Counted from the first letter of the stretch, positions 1-9,173 are shown. The stretch is 43,163 nt of DNA from Bacteroidaceae bacterium (GCA_017650045.1 JAGCFP010000031.1:1-43163); one strand, 5' to 3'. Translations and numbers: made by a program. The notes: a model not told the origin generated them from the sequence alone.

Positions 1-1
1 C

Positions 2-1867
2 AGTGCCGATAATCATACCTTTATCTATAATATGGGGGTAAACATGGTGGGTGTGCCACAAATCACCATTCCTGCAGGTTATCTGAAACAAGGTGATGTG
101 GTGATTATCCGTTATGCAGAGCAGCTTTATCCGGGCTTCAGTGGGGATGAACGCTACTATGTAAGGACTTATGGACGCAGTGGTAAGAATATTGCTGGTC
201 GTCCGCTCTACGAGACTTTCCGTGCAGCGTTGGCAGCCGACTTCTATATTGCTAAGGGTGGGGAGGCTGTGACTATACAGCCAACAACTACCTATCGTGG
301 TTATCAGTACATTCAGATTACCCTTCCAAGTCATGTGGGGGCTTTGCCACTCGCTAATGTGAAGGGTTTGGTCATGTCGAGCGATGAGCTTCCTACGGGT
401 ACTTATGTGGCCACTACCAGTGATGGCAACAAGACGGCCAATCTGGTAAATCAGCTTATAAAGAACATTCAGCGCAGTCAGTTGGGCAACTTCTTCACCA
501 TTCCAACCGATTGTCCACAACGTAACGAACGTATGGGATGGACGGGTGATGCACAGGCTTATACCCGCACAGCTACCTACAACAGTGACGCACAGAATTT
601 CTTCCGCCAGTGGATGGTGAATCTGCGTGCCGATCAGGGTGTGGGTAATGATACCAATGTGCCTGGTGGTGTAGGTAGCACCGTGCCAACCTACAACCGT
701 GCAGACGATGAGAGCTTCGCTGATGGTACGACATGGGCTGCTGCTGTGTGTATGGTGCCTTGGCAACTTTATTCTCAGTATGGTAATACGCAAGTCATCA
801 GCGAGAATATGGAAGCCATGATGGCTTGGCTTCGTGGAATGGATTATTACGACCAAAGCGAAGAATATCCTCATCTTTCTGCCAAGGCTACTGGTCTGGC
901 TGATTGGCTGGCAATGGACAATCGCACACCTTCTGATTTGGTGAACAATGCGATCTACATTTATATGATGGATTGTACGGCTAAGATGGCAGATGCCATT
1001 GGGCGTTCCGACCTTGCTGCGGAGCTTCGTGCCCGTCATGATGCTGCCAAGGAGGAATGGAATCGTTGCTATGTAGATCCTGCTACTGGCAAGACACGCA
1101 ACCAGCAGGGTGCCTTGGTACACTCTCAGGCTTCTTATGCTACGCCTCTGAACTTCAACTGCTTCGATGAGAACAATAAGGCGAAGGCAGAGCAATATCT
1201 GGCAGAGTTGGCAAAGAATCCATCTTTGAGTGGTGAAGGACAGAACAAATATCCTGCCTATACCATCACGACTGGTTTCTCTGGTACTCCGAACATCCTT
1301 CCAGCACTGAGCCGTGCGGGTAGGGTAGATGAAGCCTTCCGCATGTTTACTTGTACTGATTATACCTCTTGGCTCTATCCTGTGACTAAGGGTGCGACTT
1401 CTGTATGGGAGCGTTGGAATGGTTATGAGGCCGCTTTTGGAGAGAATAACCAGAACTCTATGAACTCCTTCAATCACTTTGCTCTGGGAGCAGTTGGACA
1501 ATGGATGTATGAGTATCAGTTGGGTATCACTGCTGAAGGTGGTTACAAGCACTTTATCTTGCAACCAACGGCAGGAGCAACTTACACCTCACTGACTGGT
1601 TCTTATCGTTCTAACTATGGGGATGTGAAGAGTGCTTGGAAAGCTGATGGCAAGGGTACGATGACGGCCTATGAAGCTACTGTTCCTGCTAACACTACTG
1701 CAACACTCTACTTGCCAGTGGGAACCAATGTGAGTCAGTTTGGCACTGCTAATGGCGTACGATATGTGGGCAAGGTGCAGCACAATGGGATCACTACAGC
1801 ACAGTATGAGCTTCAGAGTGGACACTTCAACTTTACCATTGGTAACGCTGAGGTGACGGTTAGATAA
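2..1867 (+). CDS. Alpha-L-rhamnosidase, GH78 family (5' end outside window)
   Basis: The reading frame is open from the first bases of the window, so the N-terminus is missing and the first ATG in the window (base 32) is internal. The visible 621 or so residues begin with the YNMGVNMVGV strand typical of the beta domain before the GH78 catalytic barrel. The family signature DCPQRNERMGWTGD follows at about bases 510-555; in GH78 the acidic residues of this motif belong to the active site. An (alpha/alpha)6 barrel region rich in Trp follows, then a C-terminal beta-sandwich. GH78 enzymes release terminal L-rhamnose from rhamnogalacturonan or plant glycosides, in Bacteroidales usually in the periplasm. 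A second rhamnosidase of another family (GH106) lies at 28.3-31.5 kb and an AldA-like enzyme at 4.8-6.3 kb. The signal peptide cannot be assessed. Confidence 0.93.
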   Translation, partial: SADNHTFIYNMGVNMVGVPQITIPAGYLKQGDVVIIRYAEQLYPGFSGDERYYVRTYGRSGKNIAGRPLYETFRAALAADFYIAKGGEAVTIQPTTTYRGYQYIQITLPSHVGALPLANVKGLVMSSDELPTGTYVATTSDGNKTANLVNQLIKNIQRSQLGNFFTIPTDCPQRNERMGWTGDAQAYTRTATYNSDAQNFFRQWMVNLRADQGVGNDTNVPGGVGSTVPTYNRADDESFADGTTWAAAVCMVPWQLYSQYGNTQVISENMEAMMAWLRGMDYYDQSEEYPHLSAKATGLADWLAMDNRTPSDLVNNAIYIYMMDCTAKMADAIGRSDLAAELRARHDAAKEEWNRCYVDPATGKTRNQQGALVHSQASYATPLNFNCFDENNKAKAEQYLAELAKNPSLSGEGQNKYPAYTITTGFSGTPNILPALSRAGRVDEAFRMFTCTDYTSWLYPVTKGATSVWERWNGYEAAFGENNQNSMNSFNHFALGAVGQWMYEYQLGITAEGGYKHFILQPTAGATYTSLTGSYRSNYGDVKSAWKADGKGTMTAYEATVPANTTATLYLPVGTNVSQFGTANGVRYVGKVQHNGITTAQYELQSGHFNFTIGNAEVTVR

Positions 1868-1887
1868 TCATTGACTGAGCAAAAGAA

Positions 1888-1921
1888 AACTTCCCTTGGC
1901 TTTGCTGAGGGAAGTTTTTTT
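1888..1921. terminator. Bidirectional intrinsic terminator between convergent genes
   Basis: A perfect 9-bp stem, AACTTCCCT (1888-1896) with AGGGAAGTT (1908-1916), is followed by a T run on the plus strand. On the minus strand the hairpin is followed by TTTTCTTTT. It overlaps the stop codon of the minus-strand gene that ends at 1920. Confidence 0.85.
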
Positions 1922-2687
1922 ATTGTTTCTCTGTGAGATATTTCCAATAGCGGAAGGGGAGATCCTTGCGATGTTTACGGGGGTTCCAACGTTCCTTGAT
2001 GGCAACGGCCTTGAAGTAGGTACGCCAGAGGTCTTGAAAGAGTTTCTCGTCCTTGTCCATCAGACTTTCTTGCAATTTCCCTGTGACAAGATGCTCCATC
2101 TGTTGATCTTCAAACGTCACAAGTTCCACAGTCTTCAAATCGTAATAATAGCCGTAGCGTCGCTTGGTGTCATAAATGAGCCAAGGTTGGTCATTGAAGC
2201 GATCTTGGAAATGTGGAATGGCCAAGGGAAGGGTATTGAATTGGGGTTCAATGGCAGCGAAGTAGGTTCCATCTACCGTTTTTTGAAATCGGATGAACTG
2301 CATGAGATGTAGTCGTTCATAGCGCACTTTCTTGTAAATCTGCGAGAGCGTTAAAACATCAGGATCGGTAAAGTTGGTTTCAATACTCTTTCCTGCATCG
2401 AAGGTCTTTTGGATATAGCGGAAAAGTGCATTGGCAACCTCTGGAAGTTCTGACAACCATACGTTAGTGAGCATGCTCATAGCTGTGGGAGAGAGGTGTT
2501 TCTCCAATCCTTTCCAAACCCTCTCTGCCTTTGGTTTGTCAGTGATAATGGTCAGATGTTCATCAACGAACATTGGCAGCACTTCACCTTCGGCTATCAA
2601 TTGGTCAGGAAAGCAATGCTGTGCATAAGCCTCAAAGACACAGGTTAACAGCCCCTCAAATGACTGATCGTATATAAACACTTTCAT
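1920..2687 (-). CDS. Putative DNA repair protein, TIGR03915/DUF4130 type
   Basis: This 255-residue protein begins MKVFIYDQSFEGLL and contains the SEL(P)EVANALFRYIQKTFDAG and RFNDQPWLIYDTKRRYGYYY segments I associate with the TIGR03915/DUF4130 family, which is found almost always beside a radical SAM protein of the TIGR03916 family. The same frame stays open further upstream, but that stretch lies inside the upstream gene in another frame. I therefore chose the ATG at 2687, two bases after the upstream TAG stop (2690-2692). The tight spacing implies one transcript and probably translational coupling. The family is predicted to act in DNA modification or repair; as far as I know its reaction is unproven. 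Confidence 0.85.
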   Translation of the reverse strand: MKVFIYDQSFEGLLTCVFEAYAQHCFPDQLIAEGEVLPMFVDEHLTIITDKPKAERVWKGLEKHLSPTAMSMLTNVWLSELPEVANALFRYIQKTFDAGKSIETNFTDPDVLTLSQIYKKVRYERLHLMQFIRFQKTVDGTYFAAIEPQFNTLPLAIPHFQDRFNDQPWLIYDTKRRYGYYYDLKTVELVTFEDQQMEHLVTGKLQESLMDKDEKLFQDLWRTYFKAVAIKERWNPRKHRKDLPFRYWKYLTEKQ

Positions 2688-2689
2688 AA

Positions 2690-3961
2690 CTAAACGGGGT
2701 CTATGAAAGGTAGTTCCATTTGTAGCAGATCTACTTTCTTGGTGTGTGGTGTGAGTAATCGACGTACCCCTTGCGGAGTGAGTTCCTGAACCGTTTGTTT
2801 GGGTAGTTCGTTGCAAGTGATGAAGTATTGCGCTTTTTTCATCACCACGCCAATACGCTTCAGATCATCAAAACCGATGCGCGTAAAACGACGAGATGTA
2901 ACAATCATCATCGCACTCTTTACCCCAATGCCTGGTACACGGAGTATCTCTTCATAACTGGCACGATTGACATTCACGGGAAAGAACTCCGGATGACGTA
3001 GGGCCCAACTCAGTTTCGGATCTATGTCGAGGTCAAGGTTTGGATGTTGGGCATCTACAATCTCATCTACTTTAAACTGGTAAAAGCGCAATAGCCAATC
3101 GGCTTGGTAAAGGCGGTTCTCACGCACTAAAGGTGGTTGTTTCAGTATGGGTAACCGTTTGTCGTAGGTATTCACGGAGACGTATCCAGAATAGTACACA
3201 CGACGCATACTCAGTGAGCGTTGGCCGTAGAGAGCAGAACTAACGTTCAGAATATCCTTATCGCTTTCAGAAGTAGCGCCAACAATCATCTGTGTGCTTT
3301 GGCCAGCAGGCACAAAGCGGGGAGCATGGCGGAATTTCCGACGGTCTTCTTTGTTTTCCAACATCCCTTGTTGGATATACCTCATGGGTTGGTAAACGCT
3401 TTGATGGTCTTTCTCTGGAGCCAAAAGTTTGAGGTTCTGTTCGGTAGGAATTTCCAAGTTCACGCTGAGGCGATCAGCATAACGTCCTGCTTCATTGACC
3501 AATTCCTGACTGGCTCCAGGAATGCTTTTCAAGTGGATGTAGCCATTGAAACGATGTACCTCACGGAGATCCTTGGCAACTCTTACCAAGCGTTCCATCG
3601 TATAGTCTGGATTGCGTACCACACCAGAACTAAGGAATAATCCTTCGATGTAGTTACGGCGGTAAAACTCCATAGTTAGCTCCACCAATTCGGTCACTGA
3701 TAATGTGGCACGTCGGATGTCATTGCTACGACGATTAATACAATAGGCGCAATCATAGATACACATATTGGTAAGCATCACTTTGAGCAAAGAGATACAG
3801 CGTCCATCCTCTGCAAAGCTGTGACAAATGCCCACGCCTCCAACAGTGTTTCCTACCTGTCCGGCACGACCTTTCCTGACAGTCCCACTGCTGGAGCAAG
3901 ACACGTCATACTTTGCCGATTCAGTAAGTATTTTCAGCTTATCGAGTACGTTTGCATTCAT
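2690..3961 (-). CDS. Radical SAM putative DNA modification/repair protein (TIGR03916 type)
   Basis: A 423-residue protein. The radical SAM cluster motif CX3CX2C is C67-IYD-C71-AY-C74. The N-terminal region carries a Gly-rich VGNTVGGVGICHSF segment. Near the C-terminus, VNRASYEEILRVPGIGVKSAMMI is a helix-hairpin-helix, a non-specific DNA-binding element, which supports action on DNA. The protein matches the family annotated as putative DNA modification/repair radical SAM protein, the obligate partner of the downstream DUF4130-type gene two bases away. A weak minus-strand -7 match (TACCTTTA, 3982-3989) lies just upstream. Family assignment is firm; the chemistry is unknown. Confidence 0.9.
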   Translation of the reverse strand: MNANVLDKLKILTESAKYDVSCSSSGTVRKGRAGQVGNTVGGVGICHSFAEDGRCISLLKVMLTNMCIYDCAYCINRRSNDIRRATLSVTELVELTMEFYRRNYIEGLFLSSGVVRNPDYTMERLVRVAKDLREVHRFNGYIHLKSIPGASQELVNEAGRYADRLSVNLEIPTEQNLKLLAPEKDHQSVYQPMRYIQQGMLENKEDRRKFRHAPRFVPAGQSTQMIVGATSESDKDILNVSSALYGQRSLSMRRVYYSGYVSVNTYDKRLPILKQPPLVRENRLYQADWLLRFYQFKVDEIVDAQHPNLDLDIDPKLSWALRHPEFFPVNVNRASYEEILRVPGIGVKSAMMIVTSRRFTRIGFDDLKRIGVVMKKAQYFITCNELPKQTVQELTPQGVRRLLTPHTKKVDLLQMELPFIDPV

Positions 3962-4002
3962 CTATTAGTTCGTTTAGATTGTAAAGGTAATAATATTTTC
4001 TT

Positions 4003-4033
4003 TTTGTCTGTTCAAAATCTTGTATTATATTTG
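4003..4033 (+). promoter_or_regulatory. Bacteroidetes-type promoter for the glycine-zipper lipoprotein
   Basis: TTTG (4003-4006), 19 nt, then TATATTTG (4026-4033), a full match to the Bacteroidetes -33/-7 consensus. The start codon follows at 4057. Confidence 0.7.
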
Positions 4034-4056
4034 CATGGACATTTAAACGTAGAAAA

Positions 4057-4707
4057 ATGAAAAAGATTCTTATAGCTTTAATGGCAACTGCAGTGATTCT
4101 TTCATCGTGCAGCAGTGTTTTTGGTATTAGTGGCGCCTCTACAGGTGCGATGGTAGGTGGAACACTAGGGTCTATTCTTGGTAATGGTACTGGGCGTTAT
4201 GGTTCTACGATTGGTGGTTTGGTAGGAACGATGGCAGGTGCTGCTGTAGGTAACGCTATACAGAAGAAGACTACAGAACAGCAAATCAATAGGGTATTGA
4301 GTAATGCCAATGCTCAGCAATCAGGTATTACAACACCGAACCTATCATCTGTGTCTCTGAATACCTCATCTGTGCGTTTAGAGAACTTCCATTTTGTGGA
4401 TGAGAACAATAATCAGGTCATTAATCGTAATGAAGAATGTAAGGTGATGTTTGATGTAGTAAATACTGGTAATTCTACCGTGCGTGATGTCACACCACAG
4501 ATGGAAGTTGTAAATGGAGCTAAAGGACTCTTATTAGGTGGAGCCACTACAATAAGTTCTATTCCTGCTGGTGGAAGGGTGACATACTCAGTACCTGTTA
4601 TAGCAAAGAAGGTAAAGAACGGTGAGGCAGTGTTCCAAGCTTATGCTACAGAGGCAAGTGGTGCTGTAACTGAAACCATAGAGTTCTCTCTGACAACACA
4701 GAAGTGA
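4057..4707 (+). CDS. Glycine-zipper lipoprotein of unknown function
   Basis: A 216-residue protein. The N-terminus MKKILIALMATAVILSSC is a lipoprotein signal with the lipid-accepting Cys at about 18. Residues 25-70 hold repeated GxxxG patterns (STGAMVGGTLGSILGNG, GGLVGTMAGAAVGNAI), a glycine-zipper membrane-inserting element as in outer-membrane lipoproteins such as SlyB. The remainder is a predicted beta domain of about 130 residues, starting near VRLENFHFVDENNNQVINRNEECKV. The segment about an extra N term, VFDVVNTGNSTVRDV, resembles secreted beta-sandwich modules. It is monocistronic with its own promoter and a downstream hairpin. The AT-rich codon use differs from the neighbouring hydrolase genes. 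Function not recognised. Confidence 0.85.
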   Translation: MKKILIALMATAVILSSCSSVFGISGASTGAMVGGTLGSILGNGTGRYGSTIGGLVGTMAGAAVGNAIQKKTTEQQINRVLSNANAQQSGITTPNLSSVSLNTSSVRLENFHFVDENNNQVINRNEECKVMFDVVNTGNSTVRDVTPQMEVVNGAKGLLLGGATTISSIPAGGRVTYSVPVIAKKVKNGEAVFQAYATEASGAVTETIEFSLTTQK

Positions 4708-4713
4708 GAATAT

Positions 4714-4819
4714 AATTGAGAATTGAGGATTGAGAATTAACCACCCAAGGCTGTTCTCAATCCTCATTTATTTAATTGACAATTGTAAATCTTCAATCCT
4801 CAATTTTTAATTTTCAATT
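4714..4819. repeat. Intergenic heptamer repeats with a terminator-like hairpin
   Basis: The gap holds 7-nt tandem units: AATTGAG, AATTGAG, GATTGAG (4714-4734), then TTCAATC, CTCAATT, TTTAATT, TTCAATT (4792-4819), ending right at the stop codon of the minus-strand gene. Within it a perfect 13-bp inverted repeat (4724-4736 with 4754-4766) encloses 17 nt and is followed by TTTATTTAATT, so it probably serves as a terminator for the lipoprotein gene and perhaps for the convergent dehydrogenase gene. Confidence 0.75.
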
Positions 4820-6256
4820 TTAATAGTGCGTCTGCAGATAAACTACGTGGGTAGTGAGGTATTCTTCCACACCATGTTTGCCGTCAGCGCCACCGATACC
4901 TGATTTCTTTACACCAGCATGGAAACCTTGAATAGCTTCGAAGTGCCAACGGTTGATGTAAGTTTCTCCGAACTGCAATTCACGACAGATACGAGTGGCA
5001 ATGTCGATGTCCTTCGTAAAGACTGAAGATGCCAAGCCATATTCTACATCATTGGCCCACTTGATCACTGTATCAATGTCTTCAAATTCAATGATTGGAA
5101 GTACAGGGCCGAATGTCTCTTCATGCACGATGTCGAAGTCTTGCTTCACATTGTCGAGCAGGGTAGGTGCGTAGAAATAACCCTTGTCGCCAATACGATG
5201 TCCACCGCACAGCAACTTAGCACCTTGCTTGATGGCATTCTCAACCTTTGCTGTTACACTCTCCAGAGCACGCTGCTCTACCAATGGCCCCATCTCTGCA
5301 TCCTTCATCACGGCAGGATTGCCTACCTTTACATTCTGGAACTTCTCCAACAGCAAGGCTGTGAGCTTCTCCTTCACATCCTTATGTACATAGAGGCGTT
5401 CGGCATTGTTGCAGATTTGTCCATTGTTGCCAATGCGGCTCTCGAAGATAGCCTGTGCTGCCAGTTCTAAATCGGCATCTGGGAAGACGATGGCAGGAGC
5501 CTTTCCGCCCAATTCCAGTGACACCTTGGTGATGTTTGGCGCAGCTGCTTCCATAATCTTCTGGCCAGCACCAACACTTCCCGTAAGGCTCACGATACCA
5601 ACTTTAGGACTGCTTGCCATAGCGTTACCAACTAATGAGCCCTTGCCAGTTACTACATTAAATACACCAGCAGGAAGACCAGTCTCGTGTACAATTTTGC
5701 AGAACTCAGTACAGTTCTCAGGTGTAAGTTGTGAAGGTTTCAAGACGATGGTACATCCAGCTATGAGGGCTGCACCCGCTTTACGTGCAATGAGGAAGAA
5801 AGGGAAATTCCACGGTAAGATACCTGCTGCAACACCGATAGGTTCCTTGAAAAGCATCATGGTTTCTCCTCGGTTGTCGCTTTGGATGATTTCACCCTCA
5901 ATACGACGTGCGAACTCAGCCATGTAGTCGAAGTAGGTAGCAGTGACACCAACCTCTACACCTGCCAATGCTTGTGTCTTTCCTTGTTCACGTACCAGAA
6001 TTTCCTGAAACTTGTCGAAGTTTGAACGAATACCATCTGCCATTTTATGCAGATACACAGCACGTTCAGCAGCAGGAATAGCTGCCCATGATGGTTGTGC
6101 TGCCTCTGCAGCATCAATCGCTTCCTGTACGTCTTCCAACGTGCCATCTGGCTGACGGCTTACAACTTCTTCTGTGGAAGGATTCAACACTTCAATCCAT
6201 TTTCCAGAACGGCTTTCGCAGAACCGTCCGTTGATGTACATCTGTAAATCTTTCAT
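4820..6256 (-). CDS. aldA: NAD-dependent aldehyde dehydrogenase, AldA-like
   Basis: At 478 residues it is almost the length of E. coli AldA (479) and resembles it from end to end: MYINGRF, EGEIIQSDNRGE, GILPWNFPFFLIARK, ELGGKAPAIVFPDADLELA, GETYINRWHFEAIQGFHAG and KSGIGGADGKHGVEEYL. The catalytic Cys is C282 in GQICNNAERLY and the conserved Glu is in LELGGK. AldA oxidises L-lactaldehyde to L-lactate, the fate of lactaldehyde from rhamnose or fucose breakdown, and also glycolaldehyde. Two rhamnosidases lie in the same window, but no rhamnose isomerase, kinase or aldolase gene is visible here. The frame is open upstream to 6316, but MKDLQMYINGRF (start 6256) matches the family N-terminus. The substrate is inferred from similarity only. 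Confidence 0.88.
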   Translation of the reverse strand: MKDLQMYINGRFCESRSGKWIEVLNPSTEEVVSRQPDGTLEDVQEAIDAAEAAQPSWAAIPAAERAVYLHKMADGIRSNFDKFQEILVREQGKTQALAGVEVGVTATYFDYMAEFARRIEGEIIQSDNRGETMMLFKEPIGVAAGILPWNFPFFLIARKAGAALIAGCTIVLKPSQLTPENCTEFCKIVHETGLPAGVFNVVTGKGSLVGNAMASSPKVGIVSLTGSVGAGQKIMEAAAPNITKVSLELGGKAPAIVFPDADLELAAQAIFESRIGNNGQICNNAERLYVHKDVKEKLTALLLEKFQNVKVGNPAVMKDAEMGPLVEQRALESVTAKVENAIKQGAKLLCGGHRIGDKGYFYAPTLLDNVKQDFDIVHEETFGPVLPIIEFEDIDTVIKWANDVEYGLASSVFTKDIDIATRICRELQFGETYINRWHFEAIQGFHAGVKKSGIGGADGKHGVEEYLTTHVVYLQTHY

Positions 6257-6312
6257 GGTGTAATATATTAAAAATCTATTCGCTTGTAAAAATAGCAATA
6301 AATATGCATTTG

Positions 6313-6329
6313 TCAAAATATCGTTTTGA
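6313..6329. promoter_or_regulatory. Inverted repeat between divergent genes, possible operator
   Basis: TCAAAA (6313-6318) and TTTTGA (6324-6329) form a 6-bp inverted repeat with a 5-nt spacer between the divergently transcribed aldA-like and sugar transferase genes. It is AT-rich, so chance is possible. Confidence 0.3.
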
Positions 6330-6353
6330 AATATTTTTTACATATAAATGTAT

Positions 6354-6380
6354 TTTGTATACTTTTTTTCTTTATATTTG
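6354..6380 (+). promoter_or_regulatory. Promoter of the sugar transferase gene
   Basis: The -7 element TATATTTG (6373-6380) is a perfect consensus match. The nearest TTTG (6354-6357) is only 15 nt upstream, shorter than the usual 19-21, so the -33 call is weak. A leader of about 75 nt separates it from the start codon. Confidence 0.5.
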
Positions 6381-6461
6381 CATCGACAAGTAGGATGGCC
6401 AACATGAATACAATGGGAAGCATCTGCGATAAACTATAAATGTAACCTTGTTGAACTAAAA

Positions 6462-7871
6462 ATGACTACTATGTCGAACATGTCAAATAATAGAGTTATA
6501 AAGAATACCAGATATTTCACTGTTTTGGTTGAGATTGTTGATATTCTCATTCTAAATTTATATACATGGCTTAGCATTGTGATGCTGTTCAACTTAAACA
6601 GAGAACATAAAGGTTTCTTCTTAGCCGTTAATTTAGCCTATATCCTCAGCGTGTCTTTGGCTCCTCCTAATACCTACAGGAAGCATATCAATAATATGAC
6701 CATTTTGCGAAGAGCTACGGGCATTTGGCTTTTCTTCACACTCTTTTCTGTGCTTTTGTTATTGTTCTTGGATTTATCGAACATTAGTTATTGGTGGCAG
6801 GGTGTGCTTTATTTCGGCATTTATTTTGGTATTTTAGTTGCCGGACAGATTTTCATTCATTCCATATTACGAAAGCTTCGTAAGCAGACACTTTATTCTA
6901 CCTCGGTATTCTTAGGTAATTCATCAGCTTTGGAACGTCTTTATGTGGAAATGGGAACAGATCCTGCACAGAGTTATTTAGTGAAAGGTTATTTTGCCAA
7001 CAAACCTTCTGATACTTTCCCCGAACAGGTACCATATTTAGGTCGTTTGGAAGAAGCTCGTGAATGGTTGGATGCCAATGATATAGATGAGATTTATTGC
7101 TGCCTTCCTCCTGAACAATCAAATTTCGTAAATAAGGCCATAGATTATTGTGATAATAATGTTAAGCAATTTTATGCCGTTCCTGTGGTGCTTAATACAA
7201 CCAAACGACAGATGGGAACTGTGCAGATGGGTGATATGCCCATTATGGCATTACGGTTTATGCCACTCACATTGTGGAGCAATCGCTTGAAGAAACGTTT
7301 GTTCGACCTTATTGTTTCTTTTTTGGTATTGCTTTTGGTTATGCCTTGGGTCACTGCAATAGTAGCTATCATCATGAAACTTACCATGCCTGGTCCTATT
7401 TTCTTCCGTCAGATGCGTACAGGTCTCGATGGTAAGGAGTTTGAGTGCCTAAAATTTCGAAGCATGAAGGTCAATGCTGAAGCTGACTCAGTTCAGGCAA
7501 CAAAGAACGATCCTCGTAAGACGAAATTTGGTAATATCATGCGTCATTACAACATTGATGAACTGCCACAGTTTTGGAATGTTTTCAAAGGTGATATGAG
7601 TGTAGTAGGACCACGTCCGCATATGGTGAAGCAGACTGATGAATATTCGGCCTTGATTCCAAAATATATGGTGCGTCATTTTGCTAAGCCAGGCATAACT
7701 GGTTGGGCACAAGTGACAGGTTTCCGTGGTGAGACTAGTGAACTCTGGCAGATGGAAGGTCGTGTTAAGAAAGACATTTGGTACATTGAGCATTGGAGTA
7801 TCTGGTTAGATATCAAGATTATGTGGCTCACCATTAAAAATGTTTTAGTAGGTGATAAGAATGCTTATTAA
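6462..7871 (+). CDS. Undecaprenyl-phosphate sugar-1-phosphate transferase (polyprenyl glycosylphosphotransferase)
   Basis: A 469-residue inner-membrane protein with the architecture of WcaJ/WbaP-type initiating enzymes of capsule and exopolysaccharide synthesis. Roughly four N-terminal membrane segments (residues 20-130) are followed by a Rossmann-like CoA-binding-type domain (about 140-250), a further hydrophobic hairpin (about 275-305) and the catalytic bacterial sugar transferase domain (about 306-469). The catalytic domain shows PGPIFFRQMRTGLDGKEFECLKFRSM, HYNIDELPQFWNVFKGDMSVVGPRP, KPGITGWAQV and DIWYIEHWSIWLDIKIMWLT. It transfers a sugar-1-phosphate, often glucose, from a UDP-sugar to undecaprenyl phosphate. 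No other polysaccharide genes flank it, so it is an orphan initiator. Codon use is AT-rich. The upstream ATG at 6462 was kept; ATGs at 6471 and 6480 are possible alternatives. Confidence 0.93.
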   Translation: MTTMSNMSNNRVIKNTRYFTVLVEIVDILILNLYTWLSIVMLFNLNREHKGFFLAVNLAYILSVSLAPPNTYRKHINNMTILRRATGIWLFFTLFSVLLLLFLDLSNISYWWQGVLYFGIYFGILVAGQIFIHSILRKLRKQTLYSTSVFLGNSSALERLYVEMGTDPAQSYLVKGYFANKPSDTFPEQVPYLGRLEEAREWLDANDIDEIYCCLPPEQSNFVNKAIDYCDNNVKQFYAVPVVLNTTKRQMGTVQMGDMPIMALRFMPLTLWSNRLKKRLFDLIVSFLVLLLVMPWVTAIVAIIMKLTMPGPIFFRQMRTGLDGKEFECLKFRSMKVNAEADSVQATKNDPRKTKFGNIMRHYNIDELPQFWNVFKGDMSVVGPRPHMVKQTDEYSALIPKYMVRHFAKPGITGWAQVTGFRGETSELWQMEGRVKKDIWYIEHWSIWLDIKIMWLTIKNVLVGDKNAY

Positions 7872-7989
7872 ATTAAGAATTGAAAATTGAGAATTAAATA
7901 ATAAAGGCTGCAATTAATCACTGCAGCCTTTTCCATTTTTTGAGAAAACCTATTAATATTTAAATCTCAATTCTCAATGTTCAATTTTA
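7871..7989. repeat. Heptamer repeat blocks in inverse orientation around a terminator
   Basis: Block one (7871-7898) reads AATTAAG, AATTGAA, AATTGAG, AATTAAA. Block two (7962-7989) reads AAATCTC, AATTCTC, AATGTTC, AATTTTA, broadly the reverse complement of block one. They flank the hairpin at 7904-7930. Block two runs into the aminotransferase gene and encodes its last residues, KIEH-stop. Confidence 0.75.
7904..7930. terminator. Intrinsic terminator between convergent genes
   Basis: AAGGCTGCA (7904-7912) pairs perfectly with TGCAGCCTT (7922-7930) over a 9-nt loop, followed by TTCCATTTTT on the plus strand and by T-rich sequence on the minus strand. Confidence 0.8.
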
Positions 7990-9173
7990 TTATAAGCTTC
8001 TAGTGCCTTTGCCAGCACTACTAGTGCACGTTGCAGATCTTCTTTTTTCAAAGTATAGCTGATGCGCACCTCATTCTTTCCAGCCCCAGGAGTAGTGTAG
8101 AAGCCAGAAGCAGGAGCCATGAATACGGTTTGTCCTTCATAGTTGAAATCTGTAAGACACCATTCGCAGAACTTGTCGCTGTCATCAACAGGAAGCTTTG
8201 CTACAGTATAAAAAGCACCCATAGGGATAGGAGAGTAAACTCCAGGAATGCGGTTCAGGCCATCTATCAAACACTTACGTCGCTCTACATATTCATCATA
8301 TGTGTCGCGTAGATACTCTTCTGCTACATCAATTGAAGCTTCTGCAGCAATCTGGCCAACCAAAGGAGGACTTAGACGTGCTTGACAGAATTTCATCACA
8401 GCCTTTCGTACTTCCTCATTCTTGGTAATCAATGCACCGATGCGGATACCACACTCAGAATACCTTTTAGATACAGAGTCTATCAGCACAACGTTTTGCT
8501 CAATGCCTTCCAGATGGCAGGCAGAGATATAAGGTGAACCTGTATAGATGAATTCACGATACACTTCATCAGAAAAGAGGAAAAGGTCATACTTCTTCAC
8601 CAAGTCTCGTATCTGATTCATCTCACGACGTGTATAGAGGTAGCCCGTAGGGTTATTGGGGTTGCATATCAAGATAGCACGTGTACGCTCATTGATAAGG
8701 TTTTCAAACTTCTCTACTTTTGGCAAAGAGAAACCTTCTTCAATGGTAGTGGCAATGGTGCGAATCTTGGCACCAGCGGAAATGGCAAAGGCCATATAGT
8801 TGGCATATGCAGGTTCTGGTACGATGATTTCGTCACCAGGGTTCAGACAAGAGAGGAATGCAAAGAGCACAGCCTCAGAGCCTCCAGAGGTGATAATGAT
8901 GTCATCGGCAGTTACATTGATATTATATTTGGCATAGTAACCAACCATCTTCTCGCGTAGTGTGCGGAAACCGGCACTCGGGCTATATTCCAAGATCTTG
9001 CGGTCAATGTTGCGAATGGCCTCAATAGCGCATTCTGGTGTAGGCAGATCGGGCTGTCCGATGTTCAGGTGAAAGACATGGATACCTCTTTGCTTGGCAG
9101 CGTCAGAGAGTGGAGCCAACTTACGGATAGGGGAAGCAGGCATCTCAATTCCTCGTATGGAAATCTGTGGCAT
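7974..9173 (-). CDS. PLP-dependent class I aminotransferase (aspartate aminotransferase-like)
   Basis: A 399-residue fold-type I enzyme. Seen motifs are HLNIGQPDLPTPE, SPSAGFRTLRE, IIITSGGSEAVLFAF, EPAYANYMAFA, NPNNPTGYLYTR, SDEVYREFIYTG and the Schiff-base lysine K236 in SVSKRYSECGIRIG; the conserved Arg near the C-terminus is in NEVRISYTLKKEDL. These fit the aspartate/aromatic/alanine aminotransferase group; the exact amino acid cannot be read from the sequence. The gene is alone on its strand, with a -7 match upstream. The last codons lie in an intergenic-type heptamer repeat. Confidence 0.92.
   Translation of the reverse strand: MPQISIRGIEMPASPIRKLAPLSDAAKQRGIHVFHLNIGQPDLPTPECAIEAIRNIDRKILEYSPSAGFRTLREKMVGYYAKYNINVTADDIIITSGGSEAVLFAFLSCLNPGDEIIVPEPAYANYMAFAISAGAKIRTIATTIEEGFSLPKVEKFENLINERTRAILICNPNNPTGYLYTRREMNQIRDLVKKYDLFLFSDEVYREFIYTGSPYISACHLEGIEQNVVLIDSVSKRYSECGIRIGALITKNEEVRKAVMKFCQARLSPPLVGQIAAEASIDVAEEYLRDTYDEYVERRKCLIDGLNRIPGVYSPIPMGAFYTVAKLPVDDSDKFCEWCLTDFNYEGQTVFMAPASGFYTTPGAGKNEVRISYTLKKEDLQRALVVLAKALEAYNKIEH

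Noticed and set aside
2688-2816. N-terminal extension of the DUF4130-type protein
   Set aside because: It overlaps the end of the radical SAM gene in another frame and is Thr/Ser/His-rich; the ATG at 2687 matches the family start.
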